Numbered from the stretch's first letter, positions 9,029 to 18,283 are shown. The stretch: 64,000 bases of DNA from Gimesia algae (GCF_007746795.1 NZ_CP036343.1:3776369-3840368); one strand, 5' to 3'. Notes: generated from the sequence alone by a model not told the origin. Program-made: numbers and translations.

Positions 9029-9382
9029 TTACGGGCTGTTCAACTGCTGAAGACGATAACCAAGCTGACTGGTGGGCAGACCATTGATGTAGTAAACCCG
9101 GGGACCAGGACCGTAGTGAAACTTGAGCTGCGGCCCATCGATGCCCAGGGTTTTCTGGAGCCGTTTCTCTGCCGTTTTGCGGGGATAACGCTTCCGTAAA
9201 TCGACCAGTCTATTTTCCGTTTCCCAGTTTTCAATTGCGGGAATGTTTGTCAGAAAGACTCGCTGATGTGGTTTCACAGCAGAAACAGGCGCCTCTGACT
9301 CCTCCGATTGCGCTTCGTCTGGAACCAGGCTGACCAGGGCCACCAACATCCCTGCCAGCAAAGTGAATGAAGTTTTTCGCAT
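9029..9382 (-). CDS. Small exported protein with YPxxTAxKRxQ motif (copy 2)
   Basis: A 117-residue product beginning MRKTSFTLLAGMLVALVSL, a clear Sec signal peptide with basic start, so it is probably periplasmic. After about residue 60 it has LRKRYPRKTAEKRLQ, matching LSSQYPQTTAGKRAQ of the neighbour at 8520-8948, and a C-terminal YYINGLPTSQ that parallels FLNGIPACR. I recognise no named family. AGGAGAATCGGAG precedes the ATG, a strong ribosome binding site. The 80-bp gap to the neighbour suggests co-transcription. Confidence 0.65.
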   Translation of the reverse strand: MRKTSFTLLAGMLVALVSLVPDEAQSEESEAPVSAVKPHQRVFLTNIPAIENWETENRLVDLRKRYPRKTAEKRLQKTLGIDGPQLKFHYGPGPRVYYINGLPTSQLGYRLQQLNSP

Positions 9383-9696
9383 CTCTCCGATTCTCCTCTG
9401 ATTAAGATTCCCAGTGCCTGCTGGTACGAGGCGGGATTTTATGCCAGAACAGAATTACAGGCAAGGTCCGTTTCGACAGGGCTCCTGCCGGGCTTCGACT
9501 TCATTTTATGCGCGACTGACGATCATGATTTGACAATCGGTACGAAAGGGTAATCCCAGCAAAAAACTGATCACAAACTGTCCTGTTTATTTTGTCAGGC
9601 TCGAAACTGAATAGTTACGCGAATGCCATGACATTTTCCTGAACGTCAATAAAACAGGGGAGTCGATTGCACTCTATCATACAAACTCCAAGCAGT
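9383..9696. other. Intergenic region, no feature recognised
   Basis: About 314 bases lie between the small exported protein gene and the end of the RNA ligase gene, both on the minus strand. The promoter for the small-protein pair should be here. The sequence has no clear hairpin terminator and no convincing frame. Confidence 0.45.
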
Positions 9697-10341
9697 TTAT
9701 TCCCAATATTGTTCCCACTTTTCGGCAAAGGCAGCTTTGAGGCGACTCATATAATCATCGGTTTTAATTTTCGCCATCCAGAGATCAGAACCGGATCCAC
9801 CTTTGCAGATAACACCTTCAGTGACATCGTATTTTCCTGCACGAACATCGCTTGCAAACTGCCCGTTGAATTTTCCTCGATAAACAACAGCTGCAACGGG
9901 TAGATGCCCAAAGTCATTAAGAAATGCTTCCGGTCCCAGTATCCCCGCTTCAGTAGCAATATCGAATAAAATCAACTGCTTGGGATCATCTGCTTTGTGC
10001 ATGCCGGCAAAAGACTGTGGGCCGAAGAATTCCGTATACACGATCATTTCAGAATTTTGTGGATATTGTTCGCGAAAAATATCATTCAAAGGCTCTCCCA
10101 GAGTTTGTAGAAACAGTTCCGACGACTCTTCCAGTCCGGGATGTGCCTGATTAAATCCATTGATTCCCGCTTCATCCAAATCGAATCGGTTCCGCCTGGT
10201 ACCAAACGCGTACCAGCCCAACTCACGCTCCCAGACCCAATGCAGGTTGGTACCATCGTACTTTTCAAAGGCAAAACACTTACCCAGGGGCGCATTGCTG
10301 CTGTCAGGAATTTTGGGATAAGCTAGTCGAATTCGTCCCAT
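9697..10341 (-). CDS. Stand-alone RNA ligase family protein
   Basis: A 214-residue nucleotidyltransferase of the ATP-dependent ligase superfamily. Motif I is FEKYDGTN with Lys27 as the expected site of AMP attachment. YTEFFGPQSF resembles motif IIIa, EGVICKGG is motif IV, and MAKIKT is motif V. The protein has essentially only the adenylyltransferase domain and no recognisable OB-fold or C-terminal domain, which resembles the PF09414 RNA-ligase group. It would seal RNA (or RNA/DNA) ends after ligase adenylation. No kinase, phosphatase, RtcB or toxin gene is adjacent, so the biological substrate, repair or otherwise, is unknown. Confidence 0.8.
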   Translation of the reverse strand: MGRIRLAYPKIPDSSNAPLGKCFAFEKYDGTNLHWVWERELGWYAFGTRRNRFDLDEAGINGFNQAHPGLEESSELFLQTLGEPLNDIFREQYPQNSEMIVYTEFFGPQSFAGMHKADDPKQLILFDIATEAGILGPEAFLNDFGHLPVAAVVYRGKFNGQFASDVRAGKYDVTEGVICKGGSGSDLWMAKIKTDDYMSRLKAAFAEKWEQYWE

Positions 10342-10569
10342 GAAATAAATCTCATTTCAGATTGAATCGAGGATTAAAAGCTCTACTACCTGAAAGACCA
10401 AAATTTCAGAAACGGGTTCATTCACAAGCACATCAGCCTTTGATTGACAACCCTGACACTTCCAAGTAGCCTGCAGAGACAGGGTTTCCTGCGACCGCCC
10501 TGTTTCCCACCTGCGATTTCCGGCAATAACCACCGCCGAAATAACAACCGATTTTAGAAAGTAGGCACC

Positions 10570-12468
10570 ATGATTTCCCGCTTTGTTTTTCGTTCTCAGC
10601 TGCGGCTGTTCATTTCCAGTTTCATCCTCTGTCTACTGCTCACCACTGCCGCATTCGCCGCCGGTGGTCCATATGCAGTGGAAGTGCGCAAGAACGTCAT
10701 GATCCCCATGCGGGATGGTGTGAAGCTGGCGACCGACGTCTATCTGCCCGTCGAAGATGGCGACGTACTCGATCAGAAACTGCCCACCATTCTGGAACGT
10801 CGACCTTACAACAAAAACGGCTGTAAATCGTCGGGCACCTATTATGCTTCACATGGCTATGCCTTCGTGGCGCAGGACACCCGCGGCCGCTACGGTTCGG
10901 AAGGCGTCTGGCATATGCTGACTGATGACGGCGTCGATGGCGTGGATACCGCGGCCTGGATTGGGAAACAACCCTGGTCGAACGCGGAGATCGGCATGAT
11001 CGGCACGTCCTACGTCGGCGGTACACAGCATGCACTCGCAATGGAAAAAGCACCCGAACTGAAAACCGTGATTCCCGTCGATGCGATGTCCAACCTGGGT
11101 TATGCCAGCATGCGAAACGGAGGGGCGTTTGAACTGCGATTCTGGAACTGGATCTATCTCAACGCCGGCAAAGGGAGTCGTCAGTCACACGATCTCGGCA
11201 CCGCGGCGGTCCTCAAGGAAATGGCAGAGAACCGCGTGCAGTACCTGTTTCGGCTCCCGCTTCGCAAAGGGACGACCCCGATGAAGCTGGCATCCGAATA
11301 CGAAGACTGGCTCGTCGCCGGTATGCAGCATGGTGCCAACGATGATTTCTGGAAGCAGAACAACATCATCGATTACCCCGAACAATACAAAGACATTCCC
11401 GTTTACCTCGTAAGTGGCTGGTACGATTCCTGGAGCAGCAATAACACGGCGAACTTCCAGGTGCTCTCAAAAACGATTAAAGGCCCCGTGTATATGATCA
11501 TGGGCCCCTGGATTCACGGTCGGCAAGGCTCTCATTCCCATGGACAGGTCACTTTCGGCAAAGAAGCCGCCATCGCCGATCCACTGGGCTGGCGTAAGGA
11601 ATGGTACGATCACTGGCTGAAAGGCATCGACAACAGTGTGGGGACCGCTGCTCCCTTTGAAACGCCCGTCCGTATTTTTGTGATGGGCACCGGCGACGGT
11701 TCCAAAACCCAGGACGGCAAACTTCAGCATGGCGGCTACTGGCGCAATGAAAGTGAATGGCCGCTGAAACGTACCGTTTACACGAAATACCATCTGCAGC
11801 CGGAAGGCGGACTCTCCACACAGTCCCCGAAAGCGGAGCAGGCCGCGACCACCTTTCTGTTTGATCCTGCCAACCCGGTCCCCACGATTGGCGGCAATAT
11901 TTCCAGCGGTAACGACATTCTCGTCCAGGGAGGCTGGGATCAGAAAGGGAGTGAGCATATCTGGAACTGGACGCAGCCGATCCCGCTCTCTGCCCGCAAT
12001 GATGTGATCCTATTTCAAACCGAACCACTGGCAGAAGATCTCGAAGTGACCGGCGAACTGGCCGTCAAACTCTGGATCTCTTCCGATGCGAAAGACACCG
12101 ACTTTACCGCCAAGCTGATCGACGTATATCCCCCCAGCGCTGACTTCCCCGGTGGCTTCGATCTTAACATCGGCGACGGCATCATTCGCACCCGCTTCCG
12201 CGATTCCCTCAAAACCGCGAAACTGATGCAGCCCGGCACTATCTATCCTGTGACGATCAAACTCTATCCGACTTCGAATGTCTTCAAGAAAGGACATCGC
12301 ATTCGTGTTGATATCTCCAGCAGTAACTTCCCCCGCTTCGATATCAATCCCAATACAGGCGAACCGCTGAATAATAACCGCCGGTCACAGACGGCCAATA
12401 ATACGATCTATCACGACGCGAAACATCCCTCGCACATCGTACTGCCGGTGATTCCTGCGAAGAAATAA
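10570..12468 (+). CDS. Exported CocE/NonD-family serine hydrolase
   Basis: A 632-residue alpha/beta hydrolase with a signal peptide (hydrophobic to about residue 30, ending AFAAGG). The X-Pro dipeptidyl-peptidase/CocE fold is shown by VMIPMRDGVKLATDVYLP, DTRGRYGSEG and the nucleophile elbow GTSYVG with Ser147. A likely acid Asp is in VSGWYDSWS and a likely His in GPWIHG. The C-terminal beta-jelly-roll (from about residue 460) carries DTDFTAKLIDVYPP and GHRIRVDISSSNFPRFD, typical of the family. It probably hydrolyses esters or amides in the periplasm, with unknown substrate. A terminator follows at 12489. Confidence 0.9.
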   Translation: MISRFVFRSQLRLFISSFILCLLLTTAAFAAGGPYAVEVRKNVMIPMRDGVKLATDVYLPVEDGDVLDQKLPTILERRPYNKNGCKSSGTYYASHGYAFVAQDTRGRYGSEGVWHMLTDDGVDGVDTAAWIGKQPWSNAEIGMIGTSYVGGTQHALAMEKAPELKTVIPVDAMSNLGYASMRNGGAFELRFWNWIYLNAGKGSRQSHDLGTAAVLKEMAENRVQYLFRLPLRKGTTPMKLASEYEDWLVAGMQHGANDDFWKQNNIIDYPEQYKDIPVYLVSGWYDSWSSNNTANFQVLSKTIKGPVYMIMGPWIHGRQGSHSHGQVTFGKEAAIADPLGWRKEWYDHWLKGIDNSVGTAAPFETPVRIFVMGTGDGSKTQDGKLQHGGYWRNESEWPLKRTVYTKYHLQPEGGLSTQSPKAEQAATTFLFDPANPVPTIGGNISSGNDILVQGGWDQKGSEHIWNWTQPIPLSARNDVILFQTEPLAEDLEVTGELAVKLWISSDAKDTDFTAKLIDVYPPSADFPGGFDLNIGDGIIRTRFRDSLKTAKLMQPGTIYPVTIKLYPTSNVFKKGHRIRVDISSSNFPRFDINPNTGEPLNNNRRSQTANNTIYHDAKHPSHIVLPVIPAKK

Positions 12469-12488
12469 ACGATTCTTTGCCATTAAAA

Positions 12489-12526
12489 AAACGGCCAGAG
12501 ATAATAGATTCTCTGGCCGTTTCTGT
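12489..12526. terminator. Bidirectional intrinsic terminator
   Basis: AAACGGCCAGAG at 12489-12500 is the exact complement of CTCTGGCCGTTT at 12511-12522, with a 10-base loop. It is preceded by A-rich and followed by T-rich sequence, so it can act in both directions. It lies between the convergent CocE-type and DUF1559 genes. Confidence 0.85.
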
Positions 12527-12550
12527 TTTACCGTATCACGGTTCGGCAGC

Positions 12551-13486
12551 TTAATATTCGCCGACCACATTTCCATCCGCTTTATTTCCCAGGTCCTGCC
12601 AGGTCCCCAGGTGAATGTTCTCAGAGACGAAGCGAATCCGCCCGTCTGCAAACAGGGTATGAACGCCACCCACGTGCTTACTGCGTGAGCCCAGGAGGGC
12701 TGTTCCGCCGGTGCTCTGGGCACATTCCATTAGATCTGAATTGGGACCGATCAGTGTGGTGTAGCTCCAGGCGTACATGGACTGGGCATAGAACCAGGAA
12801 AAACCACGCTGCTTCTGATTCGCAGTCCCAGTACAGACGGTACCGGAAGTCGCGTTGATGCTGGCATAAGGATGGCCCACAATACACTCGGAGGACAGCA
12901 TCGTGTTCGAAGTTCCGTCTTCAATGTCCTTGATCTGTGTCTTACTGTTCAGGAACATGACCGAACGACCGTTGTTCTGATAGGTTGAACCGCCGGCAGC
13001 ATATCCTCCGCTGTTCGCAGTGCAGGTGACATAGTTGGTGGGACCAAAGCTGGACTGTCCGGTCGTTCCGCGATTACCGGGATCACTGGGGCAGCGATAG
13101 GCGGGAATCTCATAATTCCGTGCTTCCGTATTGGCAGTGCCGCCACTACCCGGCTCAACACTCCAGTTGATTTTATTAAACAGGGGTGCCTGATCCATGT
13201 AAGGCAGAATGCGGGCCTGCCAGCCGATCATGCTGGTTTCCCATTCGCTGGCAGCCCCTTTGCGGCGGATGGTCGCTGGCGGGAAGGTGCGAAAGGTATC
13301 GTGATAATTGTGTAAAGCCAGGCCGATCTGCTTCAGATTGTTCTTACAACTGGAACGGCGGGCCGCTTCGCGTGCCTGTTGCACGGCCGGCAAGAGCAGC
13401 GCGATCAGAATCGCGATGATGGCGATGACCACCAGCAACTCAATCAAAGTAAATCCCTCGCGACGCTTCAGAAATAACGCTTTCAT
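12551..13486 (-). CDS. DUF1559 prepilin-like protein (copy 1)
   Basis: A 311-residue planctomycete DUF1559 protein. It starts with a type IV prepilin-like leader: basic [11 protein letters not shown], then [19 protein letters not shown], a methylated-Phe helix processed by a prepilin peptidase. After [14 protein letters not shown] comes the DUF1559 core ([27 protein letters not shown]) and the C-terminal [16 protein letters not shown]. Such proteins are numerous in planctomycetes and thought to form pseudopilin-like surface or secretion structures; the precise role is unknown. The start at 13486 is fixed by the leader; the frame is open upstream. A lipoprotein gene lies 68 bp upstream. A paralogue is at 15823-16752. 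Confidence 0.92.
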   Translation of the reverse strand: MKALFLKRREGFTLIELLVVIAIIAILIALLLPAVQQAREAARRSSCKNNLKQIGLALHNYHDTFRTFPPATIRRKGAASEWETSMIGWQARILPYMDQAPLFNKINWSVEPGSGGTANTEARNYEIPAYRCPSDPGNRGTTGQSSFGPTNYVTCTANSGGYAAGGSTYQNNGRSVMFLNSKTQIKDIEDGTSNTMLSSECIVGHPYASINATSGTVCTGTANQKQRGFSWFYAQSMYAWSYTTLIGPNSDLMECAQSTGGTALLGSRSKHVGGVHTLFADGRIRFVSENIHLGTWQDLGNKADGNVVGEY

Positions 13487-13554
13487 AGTTTGGTTTATCC
13501 ATCTGAAATAAGAAAAGAACATCAGTACGTGGAATACATACTGCACGAAAATAA

Positions 13555-13998
13555 CTATTTGGCTTCGAGCGTAAAGTCGGCGGTATTTTCGCCTGCTTTC
13601 ACTTCGTACTTCAAAGTTGTTTGAGTGTTGTACCGGGCAGGCACATACTGCTGCATGATTTCGGTTTTCTCGCCGTCTGATTCCTGAAACTTGCCCGTTT
13701 TGCGGGTCGCATTGATCAGAACTTTATTATTGCCGACCGCCGGGCCTTCTTCGACAGAAAGCGAGTAGGACCCGTCTTTGATTAACGCCTGCGCCATTTT
13801 GCCACGCACCGGTTTACCGGCTGCATCGACATCGGGTACAAACTGGATACTGCCTTCGGGCAATGGCTTGCCATCGTAGGTCACAGATCCGGAGACGGCG
13901 GCACGTTCGATGTGCTCGGCAGAGCCACCAAAACAGCCTGTCAGGGTTAATGCGCAGAAAAACAGCGCAACGGAATTCTTTCGCGAAACGGGGAACAT
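13555..13998 (-). CDS. Small lipoprotein, carboxypeptidase-regulatory-like (copy 1)
   Basis: A 147-residue lipoprotein: signal peptide with lipobox LTGC at about residues 19-22, then a single beta-sandwich domain (VSGSVTYDGKPLPEGSIQFVPD), the transthyretin-like or carboxypeptidase-regulatory type often found next to DUF1559 genes. It precedes DUF1559 copy 1 by 68 bp, and the pair should share a transcript. The paralogue at 15309-15752 has the same length and identical stretches such as GKPL.EGSIQF, NATRKTGKF, KTEIMQQY and YEVKAGENTADF. It is presumably anchored in an envelope membrane and may support assembly of the DUF1559 structure; that is inference. Confidence 0.85.
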   Translation of the reverse strand: MFPVSRKNSVALFFCALTLTGCFGGSAEHIERAAVSGSVTYDGKPLPEGSIQFVPDVDAAGKPVRGKMAQALIKDGSYSLSVEEGPAVGNNKVLINATRKTGKFQESDGEKTEIMQQYVPARYNTQTTLKYEVKAGENTADFTLEAK

Positions 13999-14250
13999 AG
14001 CGAGCCTGTCTGTTCTAACAATTTCGAAATTCAGTTGTCGGGTTTAGAAAAGCAATCGGCTTGAAATCTCAGCTGACAAAATCGACCGATGGGTCAGAAT
14101 CAGGAGGGTTCCATGTGATTCTATGAGGCAGGTATCTGAGGCGTGATTGTTTCCATCTGAATTGAATTATAGATGACCTGGGCCCCCCTCCACAATGAAA
14201 AATACCCAAAATAACGGTACAAACAAGCGGAACACCCCTGAACAATCTGA

Positions 14251-14952
14251 TCAGTCTTCCAGTTCCCGAGCTTTGGAAAGAGCGGAAGCCACCAGACCTG
14301 CAGGAATGGAAACGATGCCCAGACCCACGACAAGAATACAGAAAGTAAACATTTTACCACCAGCAGTTACAGGATAGATATCGCCGTACCCGACTGTTGT
14401 CAGTGTAGAAACCGCCCACCACAGACTGTGAAAGACGGAACTGAATGCTTCTGGTTGAGCAGGATTTTCGAAGTGATAAATACCCACTGCAGCCAGATAA
14501 AGTACAATCATGCTGGCAAACAGAAATAAAGCCAACTCTTCTTTGGCGATCAGGAAAGCACGATGGAATCGCTTTGCAGCAGCACTGTAACGGGCCAGCT
14601 TTAAAATACGAACCAGGCGCAGCAACCGAAATGATCTCAGAGACCTGAGATCCAATCCTGTGCTGAGATAAAACGGAAGTATCGCCAGTAAGTCAATGAT
14701 CCCGAAGAATGAGAAGATAAATGCGGACTTGTCAGAGGCGACAATGACTCGCGCCAGGTACTCGACGGTAAAAATTATGACACTGAGAATTTCAATAAAA
14801 TGGAGTAGCGATCTGCTGGCGTCAGTAAGGTCAGGCAGAGTTTCGATGGAGAAGCAGATTAGCGAGAAAATGATGATGGCTTGAATCACAAGATCAAATG
14901 CTTTACCTGCTCTTGTATCTGAGTCTTCAATAATCTGTTTTAACCGCTGCAT
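14251..14952 (-). CDS. Voltage-gated potassium channel, six-helix type
   Basis: A 233-residue inner-membrane Kv-type channel. Helices S1 to S6 can be followed in order. S4 is the voltage sensor with regularly spaced arginines (LRSFRLLRLVRILKLAR). The pore loop carries the selectivity filter TVGYGD, and S6 follows with GLGIVSIPAGLVAS. It has almost no cytoplasmic C-terminal domain (ends ALSKARELED), so no regulatory RCK domain is present. The start at 14952 is preceded by GGGGAAGG at good spacing; an ATG at 14976 would add 8 residues. It lies between two divergent lipoprotein-DUF1559 pairs. Confidence 0.92.
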   Translation of the reverse strand: MQRLKQIIEDSDTRAGKAFDLVIQAIIIFSLICFSIETLPDLTDASRSLLHFIEILSVIIFTVEYLARVIVASDKSAFIFSFFGIIDLLAILPFYLSTGLDLRSLRSFRLLRLVRILKLARYSAAAKRFHRAFLIAKEELALFLFASMIVLYLAAVGIYHFENPAQPEAFSSVFHSLWWAVSTLTTVGYGDIYPVTAGGKMFTFCILVVGLGIVSIPAGLVASALSKARELED

Positions 14953-15308
14953 TATGACCTTCCCCACGTTTCCCATCCGATTGACCAGCCTGCCGGGAAC
15001 ATATTTAACCCTTTTCCCACCCCACTCTCAACTTTGTAACGAAATATCCGATTCTTGATAAAGCACAGAGCGTACGATCGGGCCTACTGCGAATTTTCAT
15101 CATTTTTTAAAATTCTGCGAACAGGAAACACATAACAGGGGTTAGATATGTAGATTTGCTGCTACACGATACCTGCCCGGCGTAAGCCCTGATCAACTCG
15201 ATCCTCCTGAAGACGCTCTGAAACCCGCTTTCTCAATCAGCCAGACCAGCAGCCCGATTACTTTAACCCGATACCTTTCCACTTCTATTTTTAGAGTACA
15301 GGCTCGCC
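14953..15308. other. Divergent intergenic region upstream of K+ channel and lipoprotein copy 2
   Basis: About 355 bases hold the promoters of two divergent genes. The last 16 or so bases before 15309 (ACAGGCTCGCCATG) match the leader of lipoprotein copy 1 (ACAGGCTCGCTATG), so the duplication included the translation start region. No other structure is evident. Confidence 0.5.
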
Positions 15309-15752
15309 ATGTTTCACGTTTCCCGTTCGACCTTTTTTGTGCTGACATTATGCGCTTTGACGCTCAGTGGTTGTTTTGGTGGCTCGAAAGAAAACCTGGA
15401 ACGTGCCTTTGTTTCGGGGACCGTCCGTTTTGACGGCAAGCCACTGTCTGAAGGGAGTATTCAGTTTATTCCCGACCTGGATGCGACAGGCCAGAGGATT
15501 CATGGTAAAGCCGTTCAGGCCATCATCACCAACGGCGTCTATATGCTGGAAGCAGATCAGGGGCCGGTCGTCGGCGCGAATAAAATCATGGTCAACGCCA
15601 CCCGGAAAACAGGTAAGTTTCAGAACTTTGATGGCGTTAAAACCGAGATCATGCAGCAGTATATTCCTGCAAAATACAACGCTGATTCCACGCTCAGGTA
15701 CGAAGTGAAAGCCGGCGAAAACACGGCTGATTTTTCTCTCCAGACCCGGTAG
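15309..15752 (+). CDS. Small lipoprotein, carboxypeptidase-regulatory-like (copy 2)
   Basis: A 147-residue paralogue of the protein at 13555-13998. The lipobox is LSGC, followed by FGGSKENLERAFVSGTV and the same beta-sandwich with GKPLSEGSIQF, NATRKTGKF, KTEIMQQYIPAKY and a YEVKAGENTADF end. It precedes DUF1559 copy 2 by 70 bp, the same arrangement as in copy 1 but on the opposite strand. It is expected in an envelope membrane, with unknown binding partner. Roughly two thirds of positions look identical between the copies by eye. Confidence 0.85.
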   Translation: MFHVSRSTFFVLTLCALTLSGCFGGSKENLERAFVSGTVRFDGKPLSEGSIQFIPDLDATGQRIHGKAVQAIITNGVYMLEADQGPVVGANKIMVNATRKTGKFQNFDGVKTEIMQQYIPAKYNADSTLRYEVKAGENTADFSLQTR

Positions 15753-15822
15753 CGATATTCTCTGCAGTCTGATGATCCAACAGATCATTTAATTTCATTT
15801 TTACTATGGAAACACCAATACT

Positions 15823-16752
15823 ATGAAGACTACCTTACTGAAGCGTCGCCAGGGATTTACTTTGATTGAATTGCTGGTCGTCATTGCCATCATCGCCATT
15901 CTGATCGCATTGCTGCTGCCGGCAGTACAACAGGCACGTGAAGCAGCCCGTCGTTCCACCTGTAAGAATAACCTGAAACAGATCGGTCTGGCGCTGCATA
16001 ATTATCATGATACCGCACTCACGTTTCCGTCCGCACATGTGCGTACCGTCGCGAACAGCTGGCTCTCGAGCCAGATTGGCTGGCAGGCGCGGATTTTACC
16101 TTATGTAGACCAGGCGAATCTGTACAACATGATCGACTGGAGTATCCAGCCCGGCAATACCGGAACCGAGAATACGACCGCCATGAAAGAGGAACTGCCT
16201 GTCTACCGCTGCCCCAGCGATCCCGGCAGCCGCGGAACAACCGGGCAGCCTGCGTATGGCCCGACCAACTATGTCGTCTGCTCTGCCCAGTACGGCACCT
16301 TTTCAGCCGGCGGAACAGATTTCGCCAACAACGGAAAGTCGGTCATGTTCCTGAACAGCGCCACCCGCATTCGCGACATTACCGATGGAACTTCCAATAC
16401 AATGATCGCATCAGAATGTAACGTGGGTCACCCTTACGCCAGTGCCAATACAACTTCGGGAACCGTTTGCACCGGAACCGCAACCCAACTGCTGAGAGGC
16501 TATACCTGGTTCTGGGGACAGGCAATGCATATGTGGAGCTACACCACTCTGGTCGGACCGAACACCGACTTGCTTGAATGCTCCAGCGGAACCGGTGGAC
16601 CGGCTCTGATGGGAGCGCGCAGCCAGCATACAGGCGGCGTGCATGTGCTCTTCGCGGATGGACGAATTCAGTTTATGTCCGAGAATATCAATCTTGGTAC
16701 CTGGCAGGACCTGGGTGACAAGTCAGACGGTAATGTGATCGGTGAGTATTAA
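15823..16752 (+). CDS. DUF1559 prepilin-like protein (copy 2)
   Basis: A 309-residue DUF1559 protein with the prepilin leader [30 protein letters not shown], the Gly-Phe junction being the peptidase site. The core [34 protein letters not shown] and [19 protein letters not shown] correspond to copy 1 at 12551-13486, including an identical ..GNVxGEY C-terminus. The two copies diverge most in the middle, as expected for surface-facing parts. It forms an operon with the lipoprotein at 15309, ended by a hairpin at 16783-16820. Confidence 0.92.
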   Translation: MKTTLLKRRQGFTLIELLVVIAIIAILIALLLPAVQQAREAARRSTCKNNLKQIGLALHNYHDTALTFPSAHVRTVANSWLSSQIGWQARILPYVDQANLYNMIDWSIQPGNTGTENTTAMKEELPVYRCPSDPGSRGTTGQPAYGPTNYVVCSAQYGTFSAGGTDFANNGKSVMFLNSATRIRDITDGTSNTMIASECNVGHPYASANTTSGTVCTGTATQLLRGYTWFWGQAMHMWSYTTLVGPNTDLLECSSGTGGPALMGARSQHTGGVHVLFADGRIQFMSENINLGTWQDLGDKSDGNVIGEY

Positions 16753-16782
16753 ACGAACCCGCCAGCTTGCTGAAAACAGAAT

Positions 16783-16820
16783 CGGCCAGTGGAGAAATCA
16801 TTCACTGGCCGTATTTTTTT
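16783..16820 (+). terminator. Intrinsic terminator after DUF1559 copy 2
   Basis: CGGCCAGTG at 16783-16791 pairs perfectly with CACTGGCCG at 16803-16811 across an 11-base loop and is followed by TATTTTTTT. It ends the lipoprotein-DUF1559 transcript. Confidence 0.85.
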
Positions 16821-16961
16821 ACGATGCCGTTCCCGAATGTGAACGGCAATCATCCGATTGATGCGTTACAGAACAGGATACTCAGTAACATCCAGACTTA
16901 AAACCGGTTCTTTTTATCAGAACTGGTTTTCGTTGGCTGATGAAGTTGACTCAAAGACGTT

Positions 16962-17318
16962 TCAACTGCATTGTTCCGCACCACGCGTGATGCCTCCTAG
17001 ATCGGCTGCCAGTCGCTCTGCGATCAGACGGCACGAATCGGAGCATTCCGCGAGACCTTCGACAATAATTACTTCAGGAACGTCTTCGATCTGGAGTCCC
17101 AGTTCCTGCAGTTCCTCGTGACATTCAAACAGCACGTTTTCAGTCGGCTGAATATCAACGGTAATGATCAGCTGATTTTTGTTTAACTTCCAATGGCGAT
17201 CCTCGGGAGAACTGGAAACTTCACCCTCCTGATCTTCGAGAATGCGTGCCACAGTAGAAGTCTCTGAATCACCAAACGCCTGCTTCAGAAAAACCCGACT
17301 TGCAGTAATGATCGACAT
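16962..17318 (-). CDS. Hypothetical protein, 118 aa
   Basis: No family recognised. The start at 17318 is chosen because GGAGAGGACAAGT precedes the ATG; the frame is open further upstream. The product is acidic and soluble-looking, without signal peptide or membrane helix. It has a Ser/Glu-rich middle (about residues 32-40), then a segment alternating hydrophobic and polar residues (NQLIITVDIQ, VPEVIIVEGLAE), suggesting an alpha/beta fold. Three cysteines sit at the C-terminal half (ECHEEL, ECSDSCR) and one near the end. It stands alone between the DUF1559 terminator and repeat copy B. Confidence 0.55.
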   Translation of the reverse strand: MSIITASRVFLKQAFGDSETSTVARILEDQEGEVSSSPEDRHWKLNKNQLIITVDIQPTENVLFECHEELQELGLQIEDVPEVIIVEGLAECSDSCRLIAERLAADLGGITRGAEQCS

Positions 17319-17667
17319 ACTTGTCCTCTCCATAAAATTTTCAATCAATCAAACATCAGAGAACAGAAGGATTGAAGCTTTCTGCTCAGAATGAATCTCT
17401 TATGAGATTTCTGAATCTGTTCCAAGATCAAGTATACAAAGGTGAGAGCCACTTGTCGCTTAAAAAACAGGAGTTCATAAAAATGAGGTCAGAATGTCGC
17501 GGACTGCACTTGCGATGAAATGTAGATATGCTAGATCGAATCACATTTAACCATAGCGTCTCCCTACTATGATACTTGGCCAAAGCCGCTGGAGACGCTT
17601 TAGTAAAACCGGACACAATCCAGCTCTGACTGCTGCAGAAGGAACTGTACTCTCGATTCACGACGAA
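17319..17667. other. Intergenic region carrying repeat copy B
   Basis: About 350 bases between two minus-strand genes. It must hold the promoter of the 118-aa hypothetical gene. Its only recognisable element is the dispersed hairpin repeat at 17531-17621, described separately. Confidence 0.5.
17531..17621 (+). repeat. Dispersed hairpin repeat, copy B
   Basis: Begins CTAGATCGAATCACATTTAA, then the left arm AGCGTCTC at 17555-17562, ATGATACTTGGCCAAAG in the centre, right arm GAGACGCT at 17592-17599, and TAGTAAAACCGGACACAATC. Both arms are intact, and GGC/GCC in the centre can form an inner stem. It is closest to copy C on the left side and to copies A and D in the arms. Confidence 0.75.
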
Positions 17668-18204
17668 TCAGTTGCTTGCGGGATTTGAAGTGACTGACTT
17701 TAATGCCTGCCCAGGTCCCTCTTTCTCTGCAGGTGCAGGATAAATCCAAGTTCGCTGAAAATCATCTTCGAAGACCAGTTGTTTTTTGCCTGCGTACTGG
17801 ATTTCTTTCGACATCGTTTTTTGCTGAGACGATTCGTTGAGGATTGTTTTCTCGAAATGGTAGTGGTCGCCTTGTTCGTCTGTTTTCAGATACGTCCACG
17901 TCACCTTGACACTTTGATCCGGTTGATCCGTTCCCATTGTCGCTCCATGCGTGACGGTGGTGTTGGCAGAGGCTTTCTGGGGACTGAACGTGGTCGTGGT
18001 CGACGGACCTTTTTCATATTTTTCCAGTTTCACCAGCACAGGATGGTACAGAGGCTCTGGAGTCTCAGTCGAAGCGGTCTCTTTTTCCGACTGCACTGAA
18101 ACAGCTGCTTCTTCGGTAGCAGGTAGATCCCCGACAGGCGTGGTCAAAGACTCGCAGCCCGAAATGAACATCAGACAAAGAAGTATTAGCGTATGATATT
18201 TCAT
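17668..18204 (-). CDS. Hypothetical lipoprotein, 178 aa
   Basis: Starts MKYHTLILLCLMFISGC, a lipoprotein signal peptide with lipobox ISGC at residues 14-17; GAGGAAACG lies upstream of the ATG. The frame stays open upstream to 18387, overlapping the next gene, but that extension is not credible. After a Glu/Ser/Thr-rich linker (residues 20-55) the rest is a beta-rich domain with TVTHGATMGTDQPDQSVKVTWTY-like strands. I recognise no family. It follows the epimerase gene by 79 bp and may be co-transcribed. Confidence 0.7.
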   Translation of the reverse strand: MKYHTLILLCLMFISGCESLTTPVGDLPATEEAAVSVQSEKETASTETPEPLYHPVLVKLEKYEKGPSTTTTFSPQKASANTTVTHGATMGTDQPDQSVKVTWTYLKTDEQGDHYHFEKTILNESSQQKTMSKEIQYAGKKQLVFEDDFQRTWIYPAPAEKEGPGQALKSVTSNPASN

Positions 18205-18283
18205 CAATCGTTTCCTCGATATCAGGATTGTGGTTGATCTACATCCATGTTGATGACAACGTGTCTTACTTTCATTTAATTTC

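Noticed and set aside
14121-14360. 79-aa frame overlapping the K+ channel's 3' end
   Set aside because: It is a different reading frame of the channel gene, which has clear helices and TVGYGD.
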